The position numbers and the translations under genes were made by a program. From positions 336,306-400,305 of the forward strand of contig NZ_FPAC01000002.1 of NCBI RefSeq assembly GCF_900116105.1: a DNA stretch of 64,000 nucleotides, given 5' to 3'. Each line of letters begins with the position of its first letter. Positions within the stretch are counted from its first letter, which is position 1. Below are positions 26,496-36,313 of this stretch, one piece after another. The notes under the pieces were generated by a model. It ran no database searches. It was not told the origin of the DNA and was given only the letters and a program-made list of their open reading frames with translations. This DNA is from Paenibacillus sp. 453mf (GTDB lineage: Bacteria; Bacillota; Bacilli; Paenibacillales; Paenibacillaceae).

Positions 26496-26975
26496 ATGAA
26501 TACTCCAGTAGCGAATCAAGAAGCAATTGAGACGGTGAGAGATTTGATCAAAGGTATAGATACAGCGATGCTGACAACTGTAACAACAGAAGGGCTTGTC
26601 TCCCGTCCGATGAAGACTCAGGAGGTTGAATTCGACGGAGATCTTTGGTTCTTGACGAAAAAGGACACAAACAAATATCAGGAATTGATTCAGAATCCGT
26701 TGGTCAATGTAGCCTATGTCGGTAAATCCTATGTTTCCATTCGGGGGGAAGCGGAGCTGATTCAGGATCCGGCGAAAGTGAAGGAATTTTGGAACAAAGC
26801 CTATGAGATGCTGCTTGATGTTTCCTATGATGATCCTTCGCTGGTGCTCATTAAGATTCAGGCAGATACCGCCGAATATTGGGAAACAGGCAGCAAAACC
26901 AAGCTGGTCAAGAATCTTATTAACAAAATGACAGGCAAAAATGAGATGGATTTGAACAAGACCGTAGATCTGTAA
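26496..26975 (+). CDS. pyridoxamine 5'-phosphate oxidase-fold general stress protein
   Basis: A 159-residue single-domain protein of the split-barrel flavin-binding group often called general stress protein 26. Typical stretches are IDTAMLTTVTTEGLVSRPMKTQEVEFDGDLWFLT and KYQELIQNPLVNVAYVG. The enzymatic reaction is generally unknown; flavin or F420-like cofactors are usual in the fold. ATG 26448 is in frame upstream, but AAGGAGGG at 26478-26485 is placed for ATG 26496. A terminator follows. Its location beside the Mn catalase suits a stress role. Confidence 0.88.
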   Translation: MNTPVANQEAIETVRDLIKGIDTAMLTTVTTEGLVSRPMKTQEVEFDGDLWFLTKKDTNKYQELIQNPLVNVAYVGKSYVSIRGEAELIQDPAKVKEFWNKAYEMLLDVSYDDPSLVLIKIQADTAEYWETGSKTKLVKNLINKMTGKNEMDLNKTVDL

Positions 26976-27003
26976 CGGAGCTTGTATATGATCATACTTA
27001 CCA

Positions 27004-27036
27004 GGGGGTCCTCATATGGGGGCCCCCACTTTTTTG
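27004..27036 (+). terminator. Terminator after stress-protein gene
   Basis: GGGGGTCC pairs with GGGGCCCCC across TCATAT, with a T6 tail. Confidence 0.75.
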
Positions 27037-27211
27037 TGTGCTTCATATTTAATGCAGTGAATCAACTTCATATTTGAGAACCGATATTCATAAATTACAC
27101 TCCTTCTTAGGGGGCTGTAAGATTTCGTGATTTCCTCATTTTGCATAAAGCAGGAACTCTTGAAACAAAATAGGATGACTTCAAAATTTTCCAGTAAAGA
27201 AGGTGTTCCCT

Positions 27212-28066
27212 GTGTATTTTTATAAAGAGGATCTCATCAACATTATCGTGCCAGACAAGCCAGATCCAGCTGCGGCTAAGGTGCTGCAAGAAGCTTTGGG
27301 TGGAAGGTTCGGTGAAATGCGTACGATGATGCAGTATTTTTTTCAGAGCAGTAATTTCCGCGGGAATAAGACCCAATATCGTGATTTGATGCGAGGTGTA
27401 TTTCTGGAGGAGATCAGCCATGTCGAGCTGGTGCAGACGACGATTAATCAGCTCCTGAACGGATCAGGTGAGGAGACGCCTGGCGACGCGGGTGTTGATG
27501 GTGCTCCGCTAGATGAGGCTGTTAGACATGCGAATCCGCATCACTTCATCGTTGGTGCGCAAGGGTCTCTGCCTGTAGATGCAGCCGGAAATCCGTGGAT
27601 GGGCAATTATGTATACAACCATGGCAATCTCGTGGCTGACCTTATGGATAATCTGGTGCTTGAATCGACGGGTGTTCTGCAAAAGTCCCGTATTTATGAG
27701 ATGAGCTCCAATAAGACGTTCAGAGAAACCTTAGCCTTTCTCATCGTGCGGGACAATGCGCATCAGAACGCGTTCGCCAAAGCGCTTGAGACGCTTGGTG
27801 TAGAGTGGGGCAAGCTGTTCCCGGTGCCTAATTATGATATCCACAAGTATCCGGAGTGCAGAAAATATGTAGACATGGGCTTCCATAACGCACAATTTAA
27901 CTTTAGGCTGGACGATACCCGGATTGGGGAGATTTTCAGCGGAAAATCCCCTAGCCGTAATGGCGGGGAGCTTGAGGTAACGGCCCCTCCAATCGGACAT
28001 CCGGTACCTATGCTGCCAGACATGCCGAACGAGCATGCTCCAGGTCTTAACGACTTAAACAGATAA
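27212..28066 (+). CDS. manganese catalase
   Basis: A 284-residue non-haem catalase with a di-manganese centre. Ligand-bearing helices are visible: EMRTMMQYFFQSSNFRG, VFLEEISHVELVQTTI, LVLESTGVLQKSRIYEM, and VRDNAHQNAFAKALETLGV. The C-terminal tail carries the FNFRLDDT and DMPNEHAPGLNDL segments typical of bacillar (YdbD/CotJC-related) members. Two GTG codons compete; AAGAAGG at 27197-27203 favours GTG 27212 over 27203. It is a monocistronic gene with a strong terminator. Location in cytosol or spore coat cannot be decided. Confidence 0.92.
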   Translation: MYFYKEDLINIIVPDKPDPAAAKVLQEALGGRFGEMRTMMQYFFQSSNFRGNKTQYRDLMRGVFLEEISHVELVQTTINQLLNGSGEETPGDAGVDGAPLDEAVRHANPHHFIVGAQGSLPVDAAGNPWMGNYVYNHGNLVADLMDNLVLESTGVLQKSRIYEMSSNKTFRETLAFLIVRDNAHQNAFAKALETLGVEWGKLFPVPNYDIHKYPECRKYVDMGFHNAQFNFRLDDTRIGEIFSGKSPSRNGGELEVTAPPIGHPVPMLPDMPNEHAPGLNDLNR

Positions 28067-28106
28067 CAGCCTGGTTTCTATGTGAAAATAATGCGAAGCT
28101 AAATAG

Positions 28107-28158
28107 AAAAACTCCAGTTCTCCTCGCTTCCTGGCAGCGAGGATCTGGAGTTTTTCTA
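28107..28158. terminator. Bidirectional terminator after Mn catalase
   Basis: AAAAACTCCAG and CTGGAGTTTTT form the outer stem and TCCTCGCT/AGCGAGGA an inner stem. T runs occur on both strands, serving the converging M20 gene. Confidence 0.9.
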
Positions 28159-28215
28159 ATGGAAACGAAATCTGCTAGGCATCCACCTGTAAGTTCTCAG
28201 CCTGCGGCCGTAAGA

Positions 28216-29646
28216 TTATCCTGCCGGTACTGTCAATTTGATATGCGCCGGCACCGGAGGCTTCACTTCAGCAGGAATTCCTGCCTTAAAAGTGATGCCA
28301 TTCACTCTTTCCTTGAATTCGGCTTTGGCCTGTTCAATTACTCCGTCTGTATTAAGAAGCAGATCATAAGCAGATAGAGCCATCAGCTTCGCGGCATAAT
28401 GCATCCCCTTCATTCCAATGGAAGAGCCGAAGGAGGCGGTGGCCTGCCAAGTGTGGACTTGAACCCCCAGTGGAGCGCAAGTCGTCATGACCTGACCCAT
28501 CGGTGCGATCCAGGACACATCACCTACATCAGAAGAGCCGCCCATCGTTATACCAAAGAATTGTTTATTATTGATAAATTCTGTCGGTAGAATGGATTTG
28601 TCAGAGCGCATCGCAGCTTCTGGATTGGCTGCCAGGACATCTGGATGAATGCTTTTAAGCAGCTGTTCGGCAAACACTTCTTCTTCCGGAGTATAAAGGA
28701 TAGGATCTGCAATTTCGGTTTGAGCATGCATGAGATCATTCAGCGTGGCATTCGGCAGTGTATCATAGCAGCCAGCCTTGATGTCCCAGTGTACACTCGT
28801 TTCTGTCATCATTGCTGCACCTTGGGCGATTTTGATGAGACGGTCGAGCAAATGATCTACTGCTGTTCGGTCTTTTCCACGTAAAAAGTAGTATACGCTT
28901 GCCGCATCTGGTACGATATTCGGCGCCTGGCCGCCGTTTGTAATCTGATAGTGAATTCGGCTGCCGTCCGGCACATGCTCACGAAGGTAATTGGCGCCGA
29001 CATTCATCAGCTCAACCGCATCCAAGGCACTGCGGCCCAGGTGAGGGGCGGCTCCGGCGTGTGCCGTACGCCCTGAGAAGAAGAACTCGACACCGGTCAG
29101 CGCCTGCATGCTGTAGTTGGCCGCCATATTGGAGCTGCCTGGATGCCAGGTAAGTACACAGTCGAGATCATCGAACACGCCATCTCTGGCCATAAAGGTC
29201 TTGCCGGATAACAGTTCTTCAGCAGGGCAGCCATAATAACGAATTGTACCGGGGAGCGCTCCTTCGTGAATGAGCTGCTTAAGCGCAGTGACAGCTTCTA
29301 CTCCAGCGGTTCCTAGCAGATTATGACCACATCCATGTCCAGGACCACCGGTATTGATTGGAGTCTGATCGGGACTCACGGACTGTGACAGACCAGGGAG
29401 TGCGTCAAACTCGCCGAGGATGCCGATCACCGGACTTCCCTGACCGTATTCGGCTACAAAGGCGGTAGGAATTTCACCCACACCTGCAGTGATTCTAAAC
29501 CCCTCTTTTTCAAGAAAACCAGCCTGAAGAGAGGAGGCGTAGGATTCTGTATAGCCGACCTCGGGATGATCCCATATATCCTTAGCCATTTTTGTAAAAT
29601 GCGATTCACCTGCGTTAAGGGCTTGTATCAGATTTGTTTTGCTCAT
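28216..29646 (-). CDS. M20-family amidohydrolase, AbgB-like
   Basis: A 476-residue zinc-dependent M20 peptidase/amidohydrolase closest in look to AbgB (p-aminobenzoyl-glutamate hydrolase subunit). Key segments are DIWDHPEVGYTESYAS, GILGEFDALPG, the metal-binding GGPGHGCGHNLLGTAG, YYGCPAEE with metal Glu, and TWHPGSSN. A dimerisation insert lies in the middle (VEFFFSGRTAHAGAAPHLGRSALDAVELM). The minus-strand start ATG 29646 is preceded by AAAACCGGAGGTATGA. The MFS gene lies just upstream in the same direction, suggesting uptake plus hydrolysis of one amide substrate. Confidence 0.9.
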   Translation of the reverse strand: MSKTNLIQALNAGESHFTKMAKDIWDHPEVGYTESYASSLQAGFLEKEGFRITAGVGEIPTAFVAEYGQGSPVIGILGEFDALPGLSQSVSPDQTPINTGGPGHGCGHNLLGTAGVEAVTALKQLIHEGALPGTIRYYGCPAEELLSGKTFMARDGVFDDLDCVLTWHPGSSNMAANYSMQALTGVEFFFSGRTAHAGAAPHLGRSALDAVELMNVGANYLREHVPDGSRIHYQITNGGQAPNIVPDAASVYYFLRGKDRTAVDHLLDRLIKIAQGAAMMTETSVHWDIKAGCYDTLPNATLNDLMHAQTEIADPILYTPEEEVFAEQLLKSIHPDVLAANPEAAMRSDKSILPTEFINNKQFFGITMGGSSDVGDVSWIAPMGQVMTTCAPLGVQVHTWQATASFGSSIGMKGMHYAAKLMALSAYDLLLNTDGVIEQAKAEFKERVNGITFKAGIPAEVKPPVPAHIKLTVPAG

Positions 29647-29749
29647 GCTTCATACCTCCGGTTTTGTGAATTTTATAGGCTTCCATGGCCGATTAACATA
29701 GAACTGTATAACATTGAGTGAGACTACAGAAGCAAAGCTCAGGAAAAAA

Positions 29750-30988
29750 TCAGTGTCTTGCCGGCAAAGCACCTGCTGGTTGATCTGTAATGTGATCATC
29801 AGGCTGATTGTTTAATCTAGGGATGGTTAACGAAATGATTGCAGCGACGAGGCAGGATGCCGTTAGGAATAAAAAGGCGCTGTTGTAAGAGTTCGTAGAT
29901 AATATAAGAAAACCCATAATAGCTGGAGATAGGATACCTGCTGCCTGTCCGCCAAAATTGATCATGCCAAAGGCTGTACCGACCACTCTTTGCTTCATCA
30001 GTCGATGGGGCAGCGTAAATACAAAGGACAGTGTGAAGGAGCCAAACGCCATGGCAAGACTCATACACAGCATAATTTCGGCGAGTCCGCCGGCACGAGT
30101 AACGAGGAACAAGAATAGAGCATACATGAACAGGCAGCCTGTCACTACATACTTCGCTCTGGCTCCGATGCGATCGATAATCCGTCCGCTGACCAGCATA
30201 CCAAGAGCGGCGATCACTGCTGGAATCGCGGATACAAGACCTGCTGCCTTCAGGTCAATCCCTTGAGCCTCAATCAGATAGGTAGGCATCCACGAGGATA
30301 GTCCCCAGCTGGCAATGTTGGCAAAGAAGAAGAGTGCCATTACTTTCCATAGGGTTGTGTTGCGAAGCAGCTCCTTGTATACACCCTTTTCAGCTTTGGG
30401 TAAAGAAGAAGCACCTTTCTTGTGTGAAGATCCTCTAGTGATGTAGAGGAACCATATAACGAGTACAACGCCAAGCAGGGAAATCGCGAGAAATGTATGT
30501 CTCCACCCTAACCACAGGAGGAGCGGTGTACAAATAATAGGGGCGATCGCTCCTCCGAGTGCATTGGAGGACATCATGGTCGTTTGGGCTTTGGTACGTT
30601 TTTCTGTGGAAAAATAATCAGAGATGGCTTTGGTGCTGGCAGAAGGATAGGCTCCTTCCCCAATCCCGAAGAGGAAACGAATCACGAGTAGAGAGGCTAG
30701 GGACCAAGCGGCGCCGGATAAACCGGTGAATAGGGACCAGAACAGGATAGCGACGACGATGACTTTGCGTGAACCGAACTTGTCAGCGAGCCATCCACCG
30801 GGAATTTGCATGAGCGCATAACCGACGAAAAAGCTGCTCAGTACAATGCCGAGTGCCGAAGCATCCAGATTCATGTCTTGCCCCATTTGGCTGAGAGCCA
30901 AAGTGATTACCCCTCGGTCAATATAGGAGACAATCCAGGCTGCAAATAAGGCGGTAAGTATCAATTTACTGCTGGGCTCTTTTTTCAT
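29750..30988 (-). CDS. MFS transporter, anion:cation symporter type
   Basis: A 412-residue, 12-helix major-facilitator carrier of the ACS kind (glucarate, phthalate or hexuronate transporter relatives). Motifs include SYIDRGVITLALSQMGQDM in helix 1, YALMQIPGGWLADKFGSRKV, and FGIGEGAYPSASTKAISDYF. These fit uptake of an organic anion. The minus-strand ATG 30988 follows TTTGGAGGTGAG. The M20 hydrolase gene lies 103 bases downstream, probably in one operon, so an N-acyl-amino acid or p-aminobenzoyl-glutamate-like anion is a reasonable guess for the substrate. Confidence 0.88.
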   Translation of the reverse strand: MKKEPSSKLILTALFAAWIVSYIDRGVITLALSQMGQDMNLDASALGIVLSSFFVGYALMQIPGGWLADKFGSRKVIVVAILFWSLFTGLSGAAWSLASLLVIRFLFGIGEGAYPSASTKAISDYFSTEKRTKAQTTMMSSNALGGAIAPIICTPLLLWLGWRHTFLAISLLGVVLVIWFLYITRGSSHKKGASSLPKAEKGVYKELLRNTTLWKVMALFFFANIASWGLSSWMPTYLIEAQGIDLKAAGLVSAIPAVIAALGMLVSGRIIDRIGARAKYVVTGCLFMYALFLFLVTRAGGLAEIMLCMSLAMAFGSFTLSFVFTLPHRLMKQRVVGTAFGMINFGGQAAGILSPAIMGFLILSTNSYNSAFLFLTASCLVAAIISLTIPRLNNQPDDHITDQPAGALPARH

Positions 30989-31182
30989 AGCAACTCACCT
31001 CCAAACGATTGTGTTAAGTATGGTAACATTTTATAATGTGAGTTAACGAATATCATTGTTCATATGACTAATGTTTTATATAGAACATTGTAGGTATCTC
31101 CAATGACAATACAATTTCAGTTAAATTGCATTTATTTATGTTATGTTAATTGACATCGTGTGGTTGTGAAGGGGTGTTGAGA
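30989..31182. promoter_or_regulatory. Divergent control region with near-perfect 20-base palindrome
   Basis: Between the MFS gene and the PucR-type regulator lies AATGTTTTATATAGAACATT (31070-31089), a palindrome with a single mismatched pair. The surrounding A/T-rich DNA holds candidate -10 hexamers on both strands but no unambiguous promoter. The palindrome is the likely operator for the adjacent regulator. Confidence 0.5.
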
Positions 31183-33267
31183 GTGGATCTGTCTCAATTT
31201 TTGGAGAAGAGATTTGGAAACGCGGATTATGGCGCATGGTTTTATACGGAGGATGACGGAAGCTTATACCCGTGGCTGGGAACGGCCAGGGCCAATAGGC
31301 TCATGATGCATTTTAAGGCCGCAATGCTATTGCCGTTTCAACTGGACAGGGAAGAAATCATATGCCGTACCTTGCAAGTACAAGAATCTGAGCTCTTATG
31401 CATCTACTTTTCACCGAATTATGCTTCAGAACAGAGACATATGCTGATGCTGATCGAAGCCGAAGGCGGGATGGCAGACAGTGAGCTTGAGCAGCTGGTG
31501 ATGCTGACGCGAATTGAGCTGCTGACGCGAAGGCTGGAGAAGCAAAAGCTTGATCATGAACGATGGCTAGAAGGTCTCCGGGCACTGACCTCCTCCCTTG
31601 ACCTGAATGAATTACTCCTGCACATTATGCAGAATGCGCTGAAGGTTATCCCTGCTGCGGATTGCGGCTTCTTCATGATGTATGACGAGGTGGAGAAGAG
31701 ACTGGTACCCAAGGCGAGCATTGGGATCAAAGATACGATTTATCAGTTTCAGACAAGGCACACCCAGGGGATTACAGGTAAAGTATTCAGCAGCGGAATG
31801 GGGAAGATTTACAACTCTAAAACGGCCCTGGATGCGATGGACGATGTTCCGAAGGATACGCTGAGCTATCTTGTTAACGCTTTTGGCGGAGATGTGGTGC
31901 AGGTGATATCTGTCATTGCGGTCCCAGTCACGATGAATCGGGATCGGATTGGAGTTATGCTGGTGCATCAGCTGCAGGATGGAAGGAGACCTTTTCATGA
32001 TCAGGACCTGCTGCATCTTCAGGGCTTTGCAGATCAAGCAGCCATTGCGATATCCAATGCCAGAATGTACTCAGAGCTGCGGGAAGCGAACCAATATCTC
32101 GTTAAACGAAGCGACATTCACAATGTGTTTACCAAGCTTTCTGTTCGGCAAGAAAGTGTGGAGGTGCTGGTGGATCAAGTGCTGGGTATGCTGAAGCTGC
32201 CACTACGTTTTGTTGACCTGCTGTTGAACAACTGGCATCCTGCATCTGTCGATAAGCATGAGCTCTCACATCTGGACCTGTTTCAGTTGTTTGAATCCAA
32301 TAAAGCTCCTGTTACGATAACGGGCAGTCATGATCATGCGTATTATTTGTACCCTGTGGTGAATGGCCCGGTGCTGCTGGGCGTATTCGTTATTCCGCTG
32401 CTTCGTCCGATGGAGCCGCTGGATCATATTGTACTGGAGCAGGGAGGGGCTATCGTCGCACTGCAGCTAATGAACACTCACTCCGCTACAGAAATGTATT
32501 ACAAACGGAGCCATGAGTTTTTTAACGAGCTGGTGCAGTATCGTGAGCCTGAACGTGTAGCGGCCAAGATGAGTAATTTTGGACTGCCTAAGGATGCTCC
32601 TCTGTTCGTTAGTGTCCTTCACCTTCTGGGGGAGCATGGGGATCTGAAGCAGCGCGAAATTGATTTGCGCAAATTGATACTTGATTTAGAAAAAGAGCTC
32701 GGCCATAGTGACAAGCTGCTGTTTGGCTCCCATGATAAAGTGACGATTATTGCAGCAGCGCTGAATATCGCTCAGCAAAAGCAAATGGTGGATCGGATGA
32801 GAGCAGCTGCTGAGCGTTGGGCAAGAACAACGGGCAAATCCGTCAGCGGGGGGATTGGCGGCTTGTACAGCGGTCTTGACCTGGTGGCTAGGAGTAACGA
32901 TGAGGCACTCGACGCCTTGTCCCTCCTGCTGCGCAGGCGAAAGACGGGGCTCACCCGTTATGAGGATATCGGGGTGAATCAGTTGTTTCTCAATCAGGAG
33001 CCTGCCAAGATTGAGCATTATATCGAGAGCGTGCTATCTCCACTGCATTCGAGGGGCAAGCAGCAGGGAGAAGATCTGGTACGTACGCTAAAAGCTTACA
33101 TGGCTGCAAATCGCTCAGCTTCAGCAGCTGCCGAAGAGCTGCATATTCACATCAACACATTGTACCACCGGCTGCATAAGATTGAGGAGCTGATGCAGGT
33201 CAGTTTAAGGGATCCCGATGACTGGCTCAAGGTATATCTGGCTTGCCATCTCAGCGAGACCTATTGA
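31183..33267 (+). CDS. GAF/PucR (CdaR-like) transcriptional regulator
   Basis: A 694-residue regulator. A GAF domain lies at about residues 130-310 (AADCGFFMMYDEVEKRLVPKASIG, then FADQAAIAISNARMY). A GGDEF-like PucR middle region follows (LLFGSHDKVTIIAAALN, KSVSGGIGGLYSGLDLVARSNDEALDAL). The C-terminal PucR helix-turn-helix is ASAAAEELHIHINTLYHRLHKIEE. Such proteins activate catabolic genes in response to a small ligand. TTG 31150 is in frame, but GAAGGGG at 31168-31174 points to GTG 31183. It is divergent from the MFS-M20 pair, which it most likely controls. Confidence 0.88.
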   Translation: MDLSQFLEKRFGNADYGAWFYTEDDGSLYPWLGTARANRLMMHFKAAMLLPFQLDREEIICRTLQVQESELLCIYFSPNYASEQRHMLMLIEAEGGMADSELEQLVMLTRIELLTRRLEKQKLDHERWLEGLRALTSSLDLNELLLHIMQNALKVIPAADCGFFMMYDEVEKRLVPKASIGIKDTIYQFQTRHTQGITGKVFSSGMGKIYNSKTALDAMDDVPKDTLSYLVNAFGGDVVQVISVIAVPVTMNRDRIGVMLVHQLQDGRRPFHDQDLLHLQGFADQAAIAISNARMYSELREANQYLVKRSDIHNVFTKLSVRQESVEVLVDQVLGMLKLPLRFVDLLLNNWHPASVDKHELSHLDLFQLFESNKAPVTITGSHDHAYYLYPVVNGPVLLGVFVIPLLRPMEPLDHIVLEQGGAIVALQLMNTHSATEMYYKRSHEFFNELVQYREPERVAAKMSNFGLPKDAPLFVSVLHLLGEHGDLKQREIDLRKLILDLEKELGHSDKLLFGSHDKVTIIAAALNIAQQKQMVDRMRAAAERWARTTGKSVSGGIGGLYSGLDLVARSNDEALDALSLLLRRRKTGLTRYEDIGVNQLFLNQEPAKIEHYIESVLSPLHSRGKQQGEDLVRTLKAYMAANRSASAAAEELHIHINTLYHRLHKIEELMQVSLRDPDDWLKVYLACHLSETY

Positions 33268-33369
33268 ACTGGCCCGGAAATTTAGAGATATGCATCTAAT
33301 TATCAAGAGCCGATGAATCTATCATTCTTGCGGAGATGGCCGTTCGATAAACAAATATGAAATTTAAAT

Positions 33370-33411
33370 AGGCCGTATCCAACTGCCCAAGGGCAGAGGA
33401 TACGGCCTTAC
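33370..33411. terminator. Bidirectional terminator between regulator and acnA
   Basis: AGGCCGTATCC and GGATACGGCCT form the stem with an inner CTGCCC/GGGCAG. T- or A-rich flanks lie on both sides. Confidence 0.85.
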
Positions 33412-33425
33412 TATTGATTCGTGGA

Positions 33426-36134
33426 TTATTTCATCAGCTGACGAAGCACAGTTTGCAGAATACCGCCATTGCGGTAGTAATCTACGTCAACCATACTGTC
33501 AAGACGCGCGATAACAGGGAACTCAAATGTAGTACCGTCCTCGCGTGTTGCAGTTACAGTCAATTCTTGACCTGGAGTCACCTCATTGGAGAGACCGACG
33601 ATATCAAACGTTTCGCGGCCGTTCAGTCCAAGGCTGGACCAGCCATAACCTTCTTTGAACTGAAGCGGGAGCACGCCCATACCTACCAGGTTACTGCGGT
33701 GAATCCGCTCAAAGCTCTCAGCGATAACGGCTTTGACGCCAAGGAGAAGCGTACCTTTGGCTGCCCAGTCACGGGAGCTTCCTGTACCATACTCTTTACC
33801 AGCCAGTACGATGAGGTTTCTACCTTTCTCCTGATACTTCATGGAAGCATCGTAGATGGACATGACTTCATCGGTAGGGAGGTATTTCGTAACCCCGCCT
33901 TCCGTGCCTGGTGCCACTTGGTTACGAATACGGATGTTCGCAAAGGTACCACGCATCATAACTTCATGGTTACCGCGGCGAGAGCCGTAGGAGTTGAAAT
34001 CCTTGCGTTCTACACCATGCTCTTTGAGGTACAGACCAGCCGGGCTGGTTGGCGAAATATTACCTGCAGGCGAGATATGGTCTGTCGTTACAGAATCGCC
34101 CAGCAATGCAAGCACGCGTGCATCACGAATGTTCTGGATGTCGTTCAGATCGCCTTCAAGGCCTTCAAAGAACGGTGGATTCTGGATGTAGGTGGAATTC
34201 TCATCCCATTCATACAGCTCGCCTTCCGGAACATCAATCGCATTCCAACGTTCGTTAGCAGTGAAGACGTTCGCGTATTTATTGCGGAACATATCTGCGT
34301 TAAGCGAGGTATTGATCGCTTCTTGAATCTCTGCAGAAGTCGGCCAGATATCCTTGAGATATACAGGCTGATTGCTCTGATCGTAGCCGATCGGATCGTT
34401 CTGCAGATCGATGTTCACCGTACCAGCCAGTGCGTAAGCAACAACAAGCGGCGGAGAAGCCAGATAGTTTGCTTTGACCTGGGCATGGACACGGCCTTCA
34501 AAGTTACGGTTACCCGATAGTACTGCTGCAACGGTCAAATCATTGTCAGCAATCGCCTGGCTTACTTCATCTGGAAGTGGGCCGGAGTTACCGATACAGG
34601 TTGCGCAACCGTAGCCTGCAACGTTGAAGCCCAGCTTCTCCAGCGGATCAAGCAGATTTGCCTTGGTCAGGTACTCTGTAACAACGAGAGAACCTGGAGT
34701 CAGCGAGGTCTTAACATAACCAGGCTTGGTCAGTCCGCGTTCTACCGCTTTCTTCGCAAGAAGTCCAGCGCCGACCATAACGCTTGGGTTGGAAGTGTTC
34801 GTACAGCTCGTAATTGCAGCAATAACAACTGAGCCTGGGCTCAGCTCGCTCTTGGAACCGTCAGGATGGGAGACAGGCACCTTCTCTGCGATCTTCTCAT
34901 CGCTCAGTCCGTATCCGCCCTTGTCGATTGGTGTGCGGACAATGCCTTCCCAGTTCTCTTTCATATTAGACAGCTCAATCCGGTCTTGAGGACGTTTAGG
35001 TCCTGCAAGGCTCGGTACAACCGAGGCCAGATCAAGTTCAATGGTATCTGTAAAGACAGGATCTTCCGTATGGTTCGTACGGAACATGCCTTGAGATTTG
35101 TAATATGCTTCTACCAGCTCAATTTGCTCTTCAGAACGACCTGTATTACGCAGGTAGTTCAGCGTCTCCTGATCGACAGGGAAGAAGCCTACCGTTGCGC
35201 CATATTCAGGAGCCATATTAGCTACTGTCGCACGATCAGCCAAGCTGATGTTGGACAGACCAGGACCATAGAATTCAACGAACTTACCGACAACGCCCTT
35301 CTTACGAAGCATTTCGGTAACCGTCAGGGCAAGGTCAGTTGCCGTAGAACCTTCTGCAAGACTGCCTGTCAGCTTGAAGCCGATAACCTCAGGCGTTACG
35401 AAGTAGAGAGGTTGTCCTAGCATTCCGGCTTCTGCCTCGATACCGCCGACACCCCAGCCCACAACGCCGAGACCGTTGATCATCGTTGTATGGGAGTCCG
35501 TACCCACCAGAGAGTCCGGGAATACAACCGTTTCACCGTCGATCTCTTTGGTAGTGGCTACGGAAGCGAGATATTCAAGGTTAACCTGGTGAACAATCCC
35601 TGTAGAAGGAGGAACTGCACGGAAATTGTCAAAAGCGGTCTGTGCCCAGCGAAGGAAGCGATAACGCTCTTCATTGCGCTCAAATTCCACTTTAATGTTA
35701 TAGTCTAGTGCGCTGTTCGTCCCGAATGCATCGACCATTACGGAGTGGTCAATGACGAGATCGACAGGAACGAGTGGATTGATCTTCTTCGGATCGCCGC
35801 CGGCTTTCTTCACCGTATCGCGCATGGCGGCAAGGTCAACGACCACTGGAACGCCAGTAAAGTCCTGCAGTACGATACGTGCAGGAATAAAAGGAATTTC
35901 TTTATTGTTATCTTTGCCTTCTGCCCAGCCTGTAAGCTGGCTTACATGATCTTCGGTAATGGCGCGTCCGTCGAACTGACGGATGGCTGCTTCGAGGAGC
36001 ACCTTAATGGAGAAAGGCAGCTTGGAAATGTCGCCGCGTCCTTGCTCCTCAAGAGTTTTGAGGCTGTAATAGCGGTACGTTTTGCCTCCGACTTCAAGCG
36101 AGCTTGCAGCAGAGAAATGATTCTGTTGAGACAT
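33426..36134 (-). CDS. acnA: aconitate hydratase (aconitase A)
   Basis: A 902-residue [4Fe-4S] enzyme interconverting citrate and isocitrate in the TCA cycle. Cluster cysteines lie in [20 protein letters not shown] and [18 protein letters not shown]. Other family landmarks are [38 protein letters not shown] and [19 protein letters not shown]. The longer ATG at 36173 is rejected because, on the minus strand, AAGGAGGTACATCC directly precedes ATG 36134. In Bacilli this protein also binds iron-responsive RNA. A perfect 17-base palindrome lies 63 bases upstream of the start. Confidence 0.97.
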   Translation of the reverse strand: MSQQNHFSAASSLEVGGKTYRYYSLKTLEEQGRGDISKLPFSIKVLLEAAIRQFDGRAITEDHVSQLTGWAEGKDNNKEIPFIPARIVLQDFTGVPVVVDLAAMRDTVKKAGGDPKKINPLVPVDLVIDHSVMVDAFGTNSALDYNIKVEFERNEERYRFLRWAQTAFDNFRAVPPSTGIVHQVNLEYLASVATTKEIDGETVVFPDSLVGTDSHTTMINGLGVVGWGVGGIEAEAGMLGQPLYFVTPEVIGFKLTGSLAEGSTATDLALTVTEMLRKKGVVGKFVEFYGPGLSNISLADRATVANMAPEYGATVGFFPVDQETLNYLRNTGRSEEQIELVEAYYKSQGMFRTNHTEDPVFTDTIELDLASVVPSLAGPKRPQDRIELSNMKENWEGIVRTPIDKGGYGLSDEKIAEKVPVSHPDGSKSELSPGSVVIAAITSCTNTSNPSVMVGAGLLAKKAVERGLTKPGYVKTSLTPGSLVVTEYLTKANLLDPLEKLGFNVAGYGCATCIGNSGPLPDEVSQAIADNDLTVAAVLSGNRNFEGRVHAQVKANYLASPPLVVAYALAGTVNIDLQNDPIGYDQSNQPVYLKDIWPTSAEIQEAINTSLNADMFRNKYANVFTANERWNAIDVPEGELYEWDENSTYIQNPPFFEGLEGDLNDIQNIRDARVLALLGDSVTTDHISPAGNISPTSPAGLYLKEHGVERKDFNSYGSRRGNHEVMMRGTFANIRIRNQVAPGTEGGVTKYLPTDEVMSIYDASMKYQEKGRNLIVLAGKEYGTGSSRDWAAKGTLLLGVKAVIAESFERIHRSNLVGMGVLPLQFKEGYGWSSLGLNGRETFDIVGLSNEVTPGQELTVTATREDGTTFEFPVIARLDSMVDVDYYRNGGILQTVLRQLMK

Positions 36135-36196
36135 GGATGTACCTCCTTGATTAATAGTATTCCAGAAGTTCATTTTTTCCGATCAATGTCCATGGA

Positions 36197-36213
36197 GTTT
36201 CATAGTATGAAAC
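36197..36213 (-). promoter_or_regulatory. Operator-like palindrome upstream of acnA
   Basis: GTTTCATAGTATGAAAC is a perfect palindrome except for the central base. It sits 63 bases before the acnA start codon, where a repressor of the TCA cycle could act. Its half-sites and spacing (GTTTCA-N5-TGAAAC) match the palindrome in the leader of the iclR-family gene at 23287-23303. Confidence 0.55.
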
Positions 36214-36313
36214 GTAATTTCAAAAAATGAACTTTTGATTTTAGTATACCGTTTTCATCCATTGGCGTAAAGTTTTTTTTCTCGTAAAAACGCCTATTTT
36301 TGCAGGGGAGTGA

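Noticed and set aside
33414..34520. A 368-codon plus-strand open frame opposite acnA
   Set aside because: It is antisense to the highly conserved aconitase frame, has no ribosome site, and its composition (Cys/Arg/His-rich) is that of a shadow frame.
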